DNA from: Pseudobacteriovorax antillogorgiicola
GTDB taxonomy: Bacteria; Bdellovibrionota_B; Oligoflexia; Oligoflexales; RGVZ01
NCBI GenBank assembly: GCA_945865565.1
Contig: CAMBEK010000014.1
Coordinates: 1-44,377 of the forward strand
Direction of reading: 5' to 3'
DNA length: 44,377 nt
This document shows, one piece after another, positions 1 to 8,456 of the stretch. Under the pieces are notes generated by a model that saw only the letters and a list, made by a program, of their open reading frames with translations, searched no databases and had not been told where the DNA came from. How positions within the stretch are numbered: position 1 is the first letter of the stretch; each line of letters opens with the position of its first letter. The position numbers and the translations under genes are program-made.

Positions 1-1258
1 ATTGCACTTGGCTCATGGCACCGGCATCACCGCTGATTCGCAATTCAAATTCCTTTTGTCCATTATCCGCGATTTTTCCGTAAAAAACCTGCGTCTGAAA
101 ATTTTCAATTCCAGCCGGAACGGGGACATCGATCCCGTTGTCAAAATGAGTGCCAACAGCCCCGTAAAGAATCGAAGCCATGTTTCCGCTGGTGTACCAC
201 TTGTTGCAATGATTGGTATTTTTTGAACAACCAACTGTGTCTGCAATCAAAACATTTGAGTCGTCTTGCGTGCATCCAAGTCCAACGATGGCATGCCAAA
301 TTGAACCATACATCGCAAAAAGGTGCAGAGGCGATTGGTTGATCCTCATCCAAGCGCAAATTTTTGCAACGTCGGCCCGGGAACTTCTCCCAGCCGTCCT
401 TCCATAATGGAATATTTTTTTGATTCCGATCATGGGTACTTCTCTGGCTTCTGCATCCAAATCCGTGGAAATGGTTCGCGCATTGTCCATGGCGGACCGG
501 AATGAGGTGTAACGGTTGTAGTGGGCCTGTGAGGGAAACTTTGAATCTTCGATCCAGAGTTTTGCGCCAGATGCGCCAAGGAGGGCGTCGGTGTCCGCAG
601 ATTGAAATGGCAGCCTCGCCAAAACATAGGGACGGGAGACACGGGCCGTCTTAAATCCTGACTTTCTCAGGTACCATTCAATCAGCGATGCAGTGGAGTT
701 GTACCAGCAGGTGGCTGTGCCGTATTGTCTGATACCAACGTCGCAGCATTCTCCGGACAGGTTGACAGGGGGTAGGGTTGACGTCCGCAGCACGCGCCGT
801 GGGCGCTTCCTTTTAACATTATTTGCATCATCATCGGATGGGCCATCAGTTATTTGGCCATTGAAGACGTCAGGGGCGACAGGGGACACCAGCAAAACTC
901 TTGTCGCGGTTTCACTTGAAGTCAAAATCGTGGCGGTGCACTTTTCGTTCTGGCACCAAGCAATAGTTCCAGCAGGATCTTTTTGGTCGACTTTTCCGAC
1001 AATCGTTTCGCTATCTCGAAAGTAGATATCACCGTTGGCGTTTACGATCAGGGGCAGTGCAGTTTGCATTGGTTCTCCGTCATTGAGATAGAAATTCCCA
1101 TTGACGTAGCGGACGTTCTTCGCGTCGGATTCCTGGATGATCGGCGAAATTGTCTGGTCCAGCGACGGTTCCTGTTCCGATGTTGTGGGGACCACCCCGC
1201 ATGCTGTGATGATTGTCACCACTGACAAAAATGCGTACCGTAAATTCTTGAGAACCAT
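1..1258 (-). CDS. Papain/C39-like cysteine peptidase lipoprotein (partial, runs off left edge)
   Basis: An uninterrupted minus-strand frame opens with ATG at 1258, just downstream of a strong AAGGAGG ribosome site, and is still open at base 1 (419 codons, no stop). The N-terminus is a lipoprotein signal with lipobox ITAC and lipidated Cys20. A papain-like core follows: Gln178 and Cys184 in the segment QYGTATCWYN, His322 in GSIWHAIVGL and Asp340 in IADTVGC, matching the Gln/Cys/His/Asp arrangement of C39/papain-like peptidases. Two cysteines near residues 102 and 107 are also kept in the paralogue at 11044-12228. After the shared core, which ends near YGAVGT, this copy has an extra tail of about 50 residues before the edge. 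It is divergent from the lipoprotein gene at 1666. The fold assignment is by motif only; the substrate is unknown and it might bind rather than cleave. Confidence 0.8.
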   Translation of the reverse strand, partial: MVLKNLRYAFLSVVTIITACGVVPTTSEQEPSLDQTISPIIQESDAKNVRYVNGNFYLNDGEPMQTALPLIVNANGDIYFRDSETIVGKVDQKDPAGTIAWCQNEKCTATILTSSETATRVLLVSPVAPDVFNGQITDGPSDDDANNVKRKRPRRVLRTSTLPPVNLSGECCDVGIRQYGTATCWYNSTASLIEWYLRKSGFKTARVSRPYVLARLPFQSADTDALLGASGAKLWIEDSKFPSQAHYNRYTSFRSAMDNARTISTDLDAEAREVPMIGIKKIFHYGRTAGRSSRADVAKICAWMRINQSPLHLFAMYGSIWHAIVGLGCTQDDSNVLIADTVGCSKNTNHCNKWYTSGNMASILYGAVGTHFDNGIDVPVPAGIENFQTQVFYGKIADNGQKEFELRISGDAGAMSQVQ

Positions 1259-1665
1259 TTTGGCCTCCTTGCCAGAATTTCGTAAAAACTTTTTTGGGTA
1301 CCCAAGAAAATTATCACGAAACTTCAAGATTCAAATCTTTGTGGCAGCGGATTTAGGCTCTTATAAGAAAAGATGATGGCATAAAGCGGATCTTCAATGA
1401 TCCGCTCACTTCTATTTCTCGCACTCGGCTTGAACTGCCCCCACTGGTTGGTGGTGATGCATGCGCAATTACCCGAAAATAATGCGGAATTACCCTTTCT
1501 TTGGTTTTCGGCAGTGTGGCGCATCGGTTTCAGCAATAAGCAGCCGGAATGACTGCGAAATTCTACATTTCACGCACAATTTAAGGGAGCAGGTGAAATG
1601 ACATCAAGTTCCCCGCCAATTCAGCCGAAGGCAACTCTGTCTTTTTTTTCAGGCGTGGAGATTTC
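1259..1665. promoter_or_regulatory. Divergent intergenic region with spaced direct repeat and hairpin
   Basis: This 407-base gap separates the divergent cysteine-peptidase lipoprotein and the three-gene surface operon, so it should hold both promoters. Two sites stand out. An 8-bp stem (AGCGGATC at 1385-1392, GATCCGCT at 1399-1406) has a 6-base loop and no U-run. A 13-base direct repeat, TGCGCAATTACCC at 1464-1476 and TGCGGAATTACCC at 1485-1497, has one mismatch and a 21-base period, about two helical turns. I could not assign a convincing -35/-10 pair. I see no gene in the gap. The role as an operator is inference. Confidence 0.45.
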
Positions 1666-3273
1666 ATGGGATTTAAAATTTCAAATTTCTTCCGCACGAG
1701 CGTGACAAAGGCCGCGGTGTTTTGCGCACTGGCGGCGTGCGGACAAAAAAATGTTGTCGATCAGCGCGGGCGGCAGATCTCTTCAAGTGCGGGCGACGCA
1801 GTCGACAACTCTGCGGCAAACAACGGTTCCCAGACTGGTTCAGACGCAAATACACCGCGGCCAAAAAGCAGGGTATTGCCCCTTGTCGACAAAACGTTTG
1901 CTTTATCCGGAGCCTCGCGACAGGCGATAAGTTCGATCGACGTCAAGATCAATGATTTTGTCGTGCTCCAAGACGGGGGGATTGTTGCGGTTGGGTCAAA
2001 GGCAAACGCACCAAGCATACCTTATTCTTTCCCGCCGGCTTTAAACACGAATCCCCACGAATTTATCGTGATGCGATTGACGAAGGACGGAGCCCTCGAT
2101 TCGTCTTTCGGAGAACGGGTCACAGGGGGATCTCAGCAGTCTACTGAGCGACGTGGATATTCGTCCTATTCGATCACAGGATCCACCGACAGCAGGGGTT
2201 ATCGAATCGCCCTCGAATCAGACGGAAATTTTTTGGTTGCGGGTACATACGGAGGCGGTGCCGGGTTTGCTTTGCTTCGGATCTCGGGTGACGGAACGTT
2301 ACAGTCGACGTTCGGAACGAATGGAATTGTCACGTCGCCTTGCCCCGCGACGGGCGCATCGGTTGCTGGACTCGTAAGGACATCGTCGAAGATCATGCTG
2401 GCAGGAACATGCCTAAAGTCCCCGGGGACTGGACTACCGGAAATACCTCACGTCAGGTTAGTCGTGCTCTCACCCGGAAACGGCGCGGTCGACGCACTTG
2501 CGAGTACTTTCCATTTGGTCGGCGGAAAACCAAGCGCCGCATTTGATGCGCTCCTCGTAAATGATAAAGTAAACGATAAAATTTATGTTGCAGGGTCGGT
2601 GGAAATGCCAGACCCAACGATCGCTTCGAACCCAGGGGTCCACCATCAGATGGTTCTCCGGTTCAAGGATGATGCAACCTTGGACACATCATTCGGCACC
2701 AATGGTGCTGCCATAAATTCTGATGGCAGCTCAAATGGCGCTGTGCTGGCACTGGTGGCATCATCCGACGGGGCCAATGTCGTTGCCATTGGCATGTCGA
2801 AGAGGACCACGGGTAACATTACCCGCGAAACCGCAACAGCCTGGTCCATTCCGTACAATTATCGCGACAATTATCGCGGAGCGAATGTTTCCGTGTGTTT
2901 TGCAGCCATGGGTGGCACCGCGAATTTTGTTCCGTTTTCTGCGGCATTGGACGTGAATGGAAAAATCTTGGTTGCGGGTTCGTTGCGGCGCGCTGATGCA
3001 GGATTCGCGATGGCAGCATTTCAGCTCGGCTCGAGTTCGACTGTGAGTGGCGCATGCCGCCCCGTGATTGCATCCGCAGGCGACCAAAGCGATGCCCAAT
3101 CCCCAATTGCATTTGCAGAGTATCCGCGAACCGCTCAGCACGAATTCATTCGCAAGATTATAATGATTCCGGGCTCTGACGGACGCGCAATGATGGCCGG
3201 CGGCGTGTCGTACAACGATAGTGGGGACCGCGGCGCATTTTTCACCCGCCTGAAATTGGATGAGAACTTATGA
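1666..3273 (+). CDS. Delta-60 repeat lipoprotein
   Basis: This is a 535-residue secreted lipoprotein. The signal peptide ends in the lipobox LAAC with Cys25, followed by a low-complexity Ser/Asn/Gly linker. The body carries repeats of the delta-60 type, seen as DGALDSSFG, DGTLQSTFGTNG and DATLDTSFGTNG, with intervening strands of the form G-x-x-L-V-A-G. Such repeats are predicted to form a beta-propeller or beta-rich domain in surface proteins of Gram-negative bacteria; no catalytic function is established. GTGGAG lies 7 bases before the ATG. The stop overlaps the start of the next gene (ATGA at 3270-3273), so it is the first gene of a translationally coupled three-gene operon of secreted proteins. 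Partner binding or display is inference. Confidence 0.8.
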   Translation: MGFKISNFFRTSVTKAAVFCALAACGQKNVVDQRGRQISSSAGDAVDNSAANNGSQTGSDANTPRPKSRVLPLVDKTFALSGASRQAISSIDVKINDFVVLQDGGIVAVGSKANAPSIPYSFPPALNTNPHEFIVMRLTKDGALDSSFGERVTGGSQQSTERRGYSSYSITGSTDSRGYRIALESDGNFLVAGTYGGGAGFALLRISGDGTLQSTFGTNGIVTSPCPATGASVAGLVRTSSKIMLAGTCLKSPGTGLPEIPHVRLVVLSPGNGAVDALASTFHLVGGKPSAAFDALLVNDKVNDKIYVAGSVEMPDPTIASNPGVHHQMVLRFKDDATLDTSFGTNGAAINSDGSSNGAVLALVASSDGANVVAIGMSKRTTGNITRETATAWSIPYNYRDNYRGANVSVCFAAMGGTANFVPFSAALDVNGKILVAGSLRRADAGFAMAAFQLGSSSTVSGACRPVIASAGDQSDAQSPIAFAEYPRTAQHEFIRKIIMIPGSDGRAMMAGGVSYNDSGDRGAFFTRLKLDENL

Positions 3274-6200
3274 AGGTCAATCATTCAGGACTGCAAGGTG
3301 ACTCGATCAACGCCAGATCAACGAGTGGCTATTTGGCCTTTGTAGCCTGCCTTATGCTATTTTCCGCGGCGTTTTTCTCGCCGAAGGCTTCTGGCGCTGA
3401 CAGCCCTGCACCCGTCAATATTGTCATTGGCGACGGTAGCCTCCAAGCGGGGGAGTATTTCAGGAATTTTCAGGCATATTCCGGCGCGCAAGTGATCCTG
3501 AAAGTTTTAGCCGGTAAGTCCGTTGTGAGCATCGAAAGGAGCATAGGTTTTAATTGCCCTGGGGGGCGTTATTTTCGTGAGTACGGGTCAATTTCCGATG
3601 CACCGTTTGACGGAAAAACACTTGATGAGTGCAAGGCCGGATCAACGGATCGGTATGAACTTGCGGATTGTATTAACAAAAGTCGAAGGATTGCTGATGA
3701 AGATCGCTGTTCATCACTTCCTGTCACATTGGGGCAGTCCGGGGGCTACCCAGTCAAGTCCACGGACGAGACCTACACCTTTACGATTCCATTTGATTCC
3801 AACCGAGAAGAGGTTACCTATCAGATCCGTGGCGGAACGAATTCGCCTTCCTATAATTTAAATGTTCCAATGCGACTTCGGATGAGATTTGAGTCAAGAA
3901 GTGATTTATACATGCGTTATGTTGCGAAGGCCAACAAAGCCGTCGATCCGGATCCGATAGTCATACCTGGATTTCTTCGCCCAGCAGTGCCAGTTGGAAC
4001 AACGGTTTTGAGCCTTCCAATTAGCTCGGAATGGACTCAGTGGGTCGACACTGTGGGAACGGTCAAGGCGGGAACGTGCCAACTTCTAAATGATAGGATT
4101 AATTTTAGAAAGCCAGAGTCAGACCCGCCCGTTCCATGCAAAATCGAGTTTAGCTCGGGGCGGCTCAGCGACAAGTTCATCGTGGAGTTCCCCTACCTTC
4201 CAAAGTTGACAGTGTCGCCGTCCGAGGTGAGAGTTTTAGAAGGTTCCTGGGACGAAGAGTTCCAGTTTACGTACAGTGGCGGTAACACCGGAAGGGACGC
4301 TGAGGGCGGGCTGTACGGTTACGGTAGGGGCTTTCGGTGTGATTATTGTGTTATACCTTCAGGCACAATCGGTCCAGGTCCTTTCACGGGGACATTTAAA
4401 TTTCGGGGCGGCAGCTCATTTGAATTCGGGCAAGGATCTTCTGCAGCGAGCGCATGGGATTCCGACTATTTTTCCCAGAGAGCTTCCATCCGGGCCATTT
4501 GGATCGCCCCGTTAGTGATCACAATGGTCTCTGCATCCCCATCTTTCATTGGACCGACAATCAATTTTAGGGTGGGCGGCGGCGACCGGACCAGGACAAC
4601 CACCGTGACATCAAAGAGAGCCGATGCGGGTACGGCCGACTGGAGTCAATTACCACCGATCACACTGGAACCAAATGCAACGCAGCCGAACACGTTGCAG
4701 ACCGATTATAGTTTCCTGCCAACGAGTCCTGGTTTTTATCAAATCACGGCGAGTCAAACTGACCCGGACCAAGAGAAGAAGGTTGTTTTTGAAATCAAAC
4801 CTATACCTGTTCCGTCCACTCCAATCGTGTCTATTTTGGACCTCGCCCCCCGAAATCAAGTGCAATTGACCTGGACTGTTTCTCCGGGGGCGGATTATTT
4901 AGTCGTCTCGAGGTTTTCATCAAGGGATTGCACCGGGTCTGCGACCGAGACCCAAATTTCGTTCGACAGTTCGCGTCATCGCATCAGTGACTTGCTGGAC
5001 GGTGTTTACTCGTTCAAAGCTAAGTCGAAAAAAAATAACTTTTATGGGGAATCCTCCGCCTGTTCTGCGTCCGTTACGATCGACATCACGGCCCCCGTCG
5101 CCCCAGCGATATCAACGGTCGGATCCAAGCCGGTTATTGCGGGATCGACGATCACGCTAAACACCACAAGCCCCGTCATCACCGGGACGGCAGAATCAGG
5201 ATCCACGGTGACGGTTTATAAATCTGGCAACGAGATCCTGGGGTCCGTGGCAGCAAACGCGACGACGGGGGCATGGAGCTACGCGAGTTCTCTTGGCGCA
5301 GGCCGCCACAACATCACGGCCAAGGCAAAGGACGCCGCAGTTAATGAAAGCAGTGCGAGTGCCGCCGTCGACATTGTGATCGATACCACGGCCCCTGGTG
5401 CTCCGAACTTGTCGCAAGCATCAACTTTCATCAATGCTGGCGTCACAGTCACCGTGACCAAAAATGCAACACCGTCGGAACCCTACTTCAAGGAATTCCG
5501 TTACGTGACGGCCAACAGCCTGACGGCACCTGAGGCCCCAACGTGTTCGACTGGCAGGGAGGGGGCTTTGATTGATATTCCCGCAACATCACCCGGGACA
5601 TCAATCGCCGTTATCGCGTGTGACACTGCGGGGAACGCTTCTTTGGCGACCACGGCCACATACAAGTACGACGCCACCGCCCCCGGTGCTCCGATTTTGT
5701 CGCGGGCATCAGGTTTCATCAACGGTGTTAGCTTCTCAGTCTCTGTGACCGAGAACCCAACCCCGTCGGAACCCGATTTCAAGGAATTCCGGTTCACGAC
5801 GAATCGGAACCTGAGTGCGCCTGATGCCCCAACTTGTTCGACTGGGTTTGTCGGAAGTTCGATCCCGGTCCCGTCTGAAATTTATCCTATGTCTATCGCC
5901 GTCATTGCATGTGACAAGGCGGGCAACGCTTCGCCGGCGACGACTGCGATATACGAGCGAGACACCACGCCCCCTGATTTCCCTTGGCTTGGACCGTATG
6001 TGGTAACTTTCAATGCCCCCTTCTCAGTCGTCGTGACCGAGGGCCGAAACCCGGTGGAACCGCATTTCAAGGAATTCCGTTACGTGACGGCCAACAGCCT
6101 GACGGCACCTGAGGCCCCAACGTGTTCGACTGGCAGGGAGGGGGCTTTGATTGATATTCCCGCAACATCTCCCGGCACATCAATCGCTGTTATTGCATGC

Positions 6201-8456
6201 GACAAGGCGGGTAACGCGTCTAGGGAGAGGGTTGCAACATACACGTACGACACTGTTGCCCCCAGTGTCCCGTTGATCACGCACTTCGGACAGGATATTC
6301 AGCGACAGAGCATGGTTCCTGCGGGATCGACGGTCACGCATAATTTCCGTAATATTGTCCTCCAAGGCACGACAGAGGTTAGGTCAACCGTCACTATTTA
6401 CAACGGTGCGTCTCCTGTTTGGACTTCAAACATAGCCGACTCGCGGGGGACGTGGGCCACCGCACGTATCGATTTAAGTCAGGGAACAAACACGATCACT
6501 GCCGTGGCAAAGGACGCCGCAGGTAATCAAAGCATAGCGAGCGTTCCGCTCACGATCAATGTCGACACCACGGCCCCCGCCGCCCCTGCGATATCAACGG
6601 TCGGATCCAAGCCGGTTATTGCGGGATCGACGATCACGCTAAACACCACCATTCCCGTCATCACCGGGACGGCAGAATCAGGATCCACGGTGACGGTCTA
6701 TAAATCTGGCTCGGAGCTCCCGGGGTCTGTCACGGAAAACGCGACGACGGGGGCATGGAGCTACGCGAGTGCTCTTGGCGCAGGCTCCCACAACATCACA
6801 GCCAAGGCAAAGGACGCCGCAGGCAATGAAAGCAGTGCGAGTGCCGCCGTCGACATTGTGATCGATAACGTTGAGCCTGGAGCGTTTGCCATCACCAGTC
6901 ACGACAACCCCGCCAACCCAGCCGCACCAATTATCGTTTGGGGGGCTCCGGTAGAATCAAGCGCAGTTACCTACGTCCTCAAGGTGGCCACAGTCGCAGG
7001 CTGCGCGAGCAGTGTCGTCGCAACATTTCCAAATCCGCCGGCATTACTGACCGGCACATCGCGACCATTTGGCACCCTTGTCAACGGCACCTACCATGTT
7101 TGCCTTACAGCGACTGACGCGGCGGGTAATTCTACCAACGCATCGCCCTACAATTTCACGATCAATGTCGACACCACAGCCCCCGCCGCCCCTGCGATAT
7201 CAACGGTCGGATCAAAACTGGTTACTGTGGGATCGACGATCACGCTAAACACCACCAGTCCCGTCATCACCGGAACGGCAGAAGCAGGATCGACGGTGAC
7301 GGTCTATAAATCTGGCTCCGAGATCCCGGGGTCTGTCACGGAAAACGCGACGACGGGGGCATGGAGCTACGCGAGTGCTCTTGGCGCAGGCCGCCATACC
7401 ATCACGGCCAAGGCAAAAGACGCCGCAGGTAATGAAAGCAGCGCGAGTGCTGCCGTCGACATTGTGATCGATAACGTTGTGCCTGGAGCGTTTGCCATCA
7501 CCCGGCACGTCAACCCCGCCAACCCAGCCGCACCAATTATAGTTTGGGGGGCTGCGGAAGATTCAAGCGCAGTTACCTACGTCCTTAAGGTGGCTACGGT
7601 AGCCGGCTGCGCGAGCAGTGTCGTCGCAACATTTACAAATTCTCCGGCTTTACTAAACGACACATCGCAACCACTCGGAACTCTTGTCAGCGGAACCTAT
7701 TACGTTTGCCTGACAGCGACTGACGCGGCAGGTAATTCCACAAACGCTTCGCCCTACAATTTTTGGATCAATGTCGACACCACGGCCCCCGGCGCCCCGA
7801 TGATATCAACGGTCGGATCAAAACAGGTTACTGTGGGATCGACGATCACGCTAAACACCACCAGTCCCGTCATCACCGGGACGGCAGAATCAGGATCCAC
7901 GGTGACAGTTTATAAATCTGGCTCCGAGCTCCTGGGGTCTGTCACGGCAAACGCGACGACGGGGGCATGGAGCTACGCGAGTGCTCTTGGCGCAGGCCGC
8001 CATACCATCACGGCCAAGGCAAAAGACACCGCAGGGAATGAAAGCAGTGCGAGTGCTGCCGTCACATTGGTCATTGATACTCAGCACCCGACAATTACCT
8101 TTTCCAGTATCTCTCCCGCTTCACCGTCCGACAATCCGTCACCGAAGGTTAAAGGAACCACAGAGGCCGATGCCAGCGTCATTCTCTACGACAATGACAA
8201 TTGCAGCTTGGCAATTTCCATGTTGGCAAGCGGCGCTACCTTCGGATCCGACGGCGTAACGGCTTCGGTCGCAAGTGGGCGCACGTCGCAAATCCATGGC
8301 CAGGCAACAGACGTTGCGGGAAATAAATCAGTGTGCGTGCTCTTAACCGCATATACCCAGAGTGCTGTTGAAAATTCGCCCGAGCAGGCCCCCGGGGCAC
8401 CGTCCAGCAACACGTTAGGGGTCGAGGCGGCCATGAACCTCTGGGAAATTCCATGA
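3270..8456 (+). CDS. Large secreted Ig-like repeat protein (adhesin-like)
   Basis: A 1728-residue exported protein. Residues 1 to about 43 form a signal peptide with a hydrophobic run and an ASGA cleavage region. The first 600 residues are unique and beta-rich, ending in a fibronectin-III-like stretch. From about residue 607 there are tandem bacterial Ig-like domains of three kinds: type A with VITGTAESGSTVTVYKSG and NITAKAKDAAGNESSAS (four close copies plus one diverged), type B with EAPTCSTG and IAVIACDKAGNAS (three copies), and type C with YVLKVATVAGCASSV (two copies). Domain order, size and DTTAPxAP linkers resemble giant adhesins or filament proteins. No transmembrane or beta-barrel anchor is visible. 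The C-terminus is NLWEIP, the same as in the next gene product. Both neighbours overlap by ATGA. Adhesion is inference from architecture. Confidence 0.8.
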   Translation: MKVNHSGLQGDSINARSTSGYLAFVACLMLFSAAFFSPKASGADSPAPVNIVIGDGSLQAGEYFRNFQAYSGAQVILKVLAGKSVVSIERSIGFNCPGGRYFREYGSISDAPFDGKTLDECKAGSTDRYELADCINKSRRIADEDRCSSLPVTLGQSGGYPVKSTDETYTFTIPFDSNREEVTYQIRGGTNSPSYNLNVPMRLRMRFESRSDLYMRYVAKANKAVDPDPIVIPGFLRPAVPVGTTVLSLPISSEWTQWVDTVGTVKAGTCQLLNDRINFRKPESDPPVPCKIEFSSGRLSDKFIVEFPYLPKLTVSPSEVRVLEGSWDEEFQFTYSGGNTGRDAEGGLYGYGRGFRCDYCVIPSGTIGPGPFTGTFKFRGGSSFEFGQGSSAASAWDSDYFSQRASIRAIWIAPLVITMVSASPSFIGPTINFRVGGGDRTRTTTVTSKRADAGTADWSQLPPITLEPNATQPNTLQTDYSFLPTSPGFYQITASQTDPDQEKKVVFEIKPIPVPSTPIVSILDLAPRNQVQLTWTVSPGADYLVVSRFSSRDCTGSATETQISFDSSRHRISDLLDGVYSFKAKSKKNNFYGESSACSASVTIDITAPVAPAISTVGSKPVIAGSTITLNTTSPVITGTAESGSTVTVYKSGNEILGSVAANATTGAWSYASSLGAGRHNITAKAKDAAVNESSASAAVDIVIDTTAPGAPNLSQASTFINAGVTVTVTKNATPSEPYFKEFRYVTANSLTAPEAPTCSTGREGALIDIPATSPGTSIAVIACDTAGNASLATTATYKYDATAPGAPILSRASGFINGVSFSVSVTENPTPSEPDFKEFRFTTNRNLSAPDAPTCSTGFVGSSIPVPSEIYPMSIAVIACDKAGNASPATTAIYERDTTPPDFPWLGPYVVTFNAPFSVVVTEGRNPVEPHFKEFRYVTANSLTAPEAPTCSTGREGALIDIPATSPGTSIAVIACDKAGNASRERVATYTYDTVAPSVPLITHFGQDIQRQSMVPAGSTVTHNFRNIVLQGTTEVRSTVTIYNGASPVWTSNIADSRGTWATARIDLSQGTNTITAVAKDAAGNQSIASVPLTINVDTTAPAAPAISTVGSKPVIAGSTITLNTTIPVITGTAESGSTVTVYKSGSELPGSVTENATTGAWSYASALGAGSHNITAKAKDAAGNESSASAAVDIVIDNVEPGAFAITSHDNPANPAAPIIVWGAPVESSAVTYVLKVATVAGCASSVVATFPNPPALLTGTSRPFGTLVNGTYHVCLTATDAAGNSTNASPYNFTINVDTTAPAAPAISTVGSKLVTVGSTITLNTTSPVITGTAEAGSTVTVYKSGSEIPGSVTENATTGAWSYASALGAGRHTITAKAKDAAGNESSASAAVDIVIDNVVPGAFAITRHVNPANPAAPIIVWGAAEDSSAVTYVLKVATVAGCASSVVATFTNSPALLNDTSQPLGTLVSGTYYVCLTATDAAGNSTNASPYNFWINVDTTAPGAPMISTVGSKQVTVGSTITLNTTSPVITGTAESGSTVTVYKSGSELLGSVTANATTGAWSYASALGAGRHTITAKAKDTAGNESSASAAVTLVIDTQHPTITFSSISPASPSDNPSPKVKGTTEADASVILYDNDNCSLAISMLASGATFGSDGVTASVASGRTSQIHGQATDVAGNKSVCVLLTAYTQSAVENSPEQAPGAPSSNTLGVEAAMNLWEIP
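5487..6169 (+). repeat. 104-bp perfect direct repeat (type B domain)
   Basis: Bases 5487-5590 and 6066-6169 are identical over 104 bases by direct reading. They encode the same part of two type B Ig-like domains (FKEFRYVTANSLTAPEA and onward). A third, diverged copy lies between them at about 5787-5890. Identity at synonymous positions implies very recent recombination. Confidence 0.85.
6867..7781 (+). repeat. Type C domain DNA repeat (two copies, about 309 bp)
   Basis: Segments of about 309 bp at 6867-7175 and 7473-7781 encode the domain that starts GAFAITxHxNPANPAAP and ends SPYNFxINVDTTAP. Together with an adjoining type A copy they form a 606-bp composite unit (about 6570-7175, then 7176-7781), so the last duplication probably involved an A+C pair. 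Confidence 0.8.
8434..8452 (+). other. Shared C-terminal tail coding motif, copy 1 (NLWEIP)
   Basis: The 19 bases TGAACCTCTGGGAAATTCC directly before the stop of the Ig-like repeat gene recur exactly at 10989-11007 before the stop of the metalloprotease gene. In both cases they encode NLWEIP as the last six residues, after a flexible Pro/Ala/Gly-rich segment. This could be a sorting, processing or docking tag. Confidence 0.75.

Larger units (their letters stand above)
5088..8079 (+). repeat. Type A Ig-domain DNA repeats (four copies, about 297 bp)
   Basis: Four near-identical segments occur at about 5088-5384, 6570-6866, 7176-7472 and 7782-8079. Each begins with an ACGGCCCCCG-like linker and encodes one type A Ig-like domain. 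They differ at only scattered bases, while the unique N-terminal part of the gene shows no such similarity. This points to recent duplication or gene conversion within the gene. Confidence 0.85.

Noticed and set aside
1-1258. The left-edge region as a decayed pseudogene, because only short complete frames with stops are seen there.
   Set aside because: Reading the minus strand by hand gives one open frame of 419 codons with all active-site residues; it only lacks its stop because it leaves the window.
5088-8079. The tandem repeats as a CRISPR array or mobile element.
   Set aside because: Units are about 300 bp, in frame and code Ig-like domains; there are no spacers, transposase or terminal repeats.
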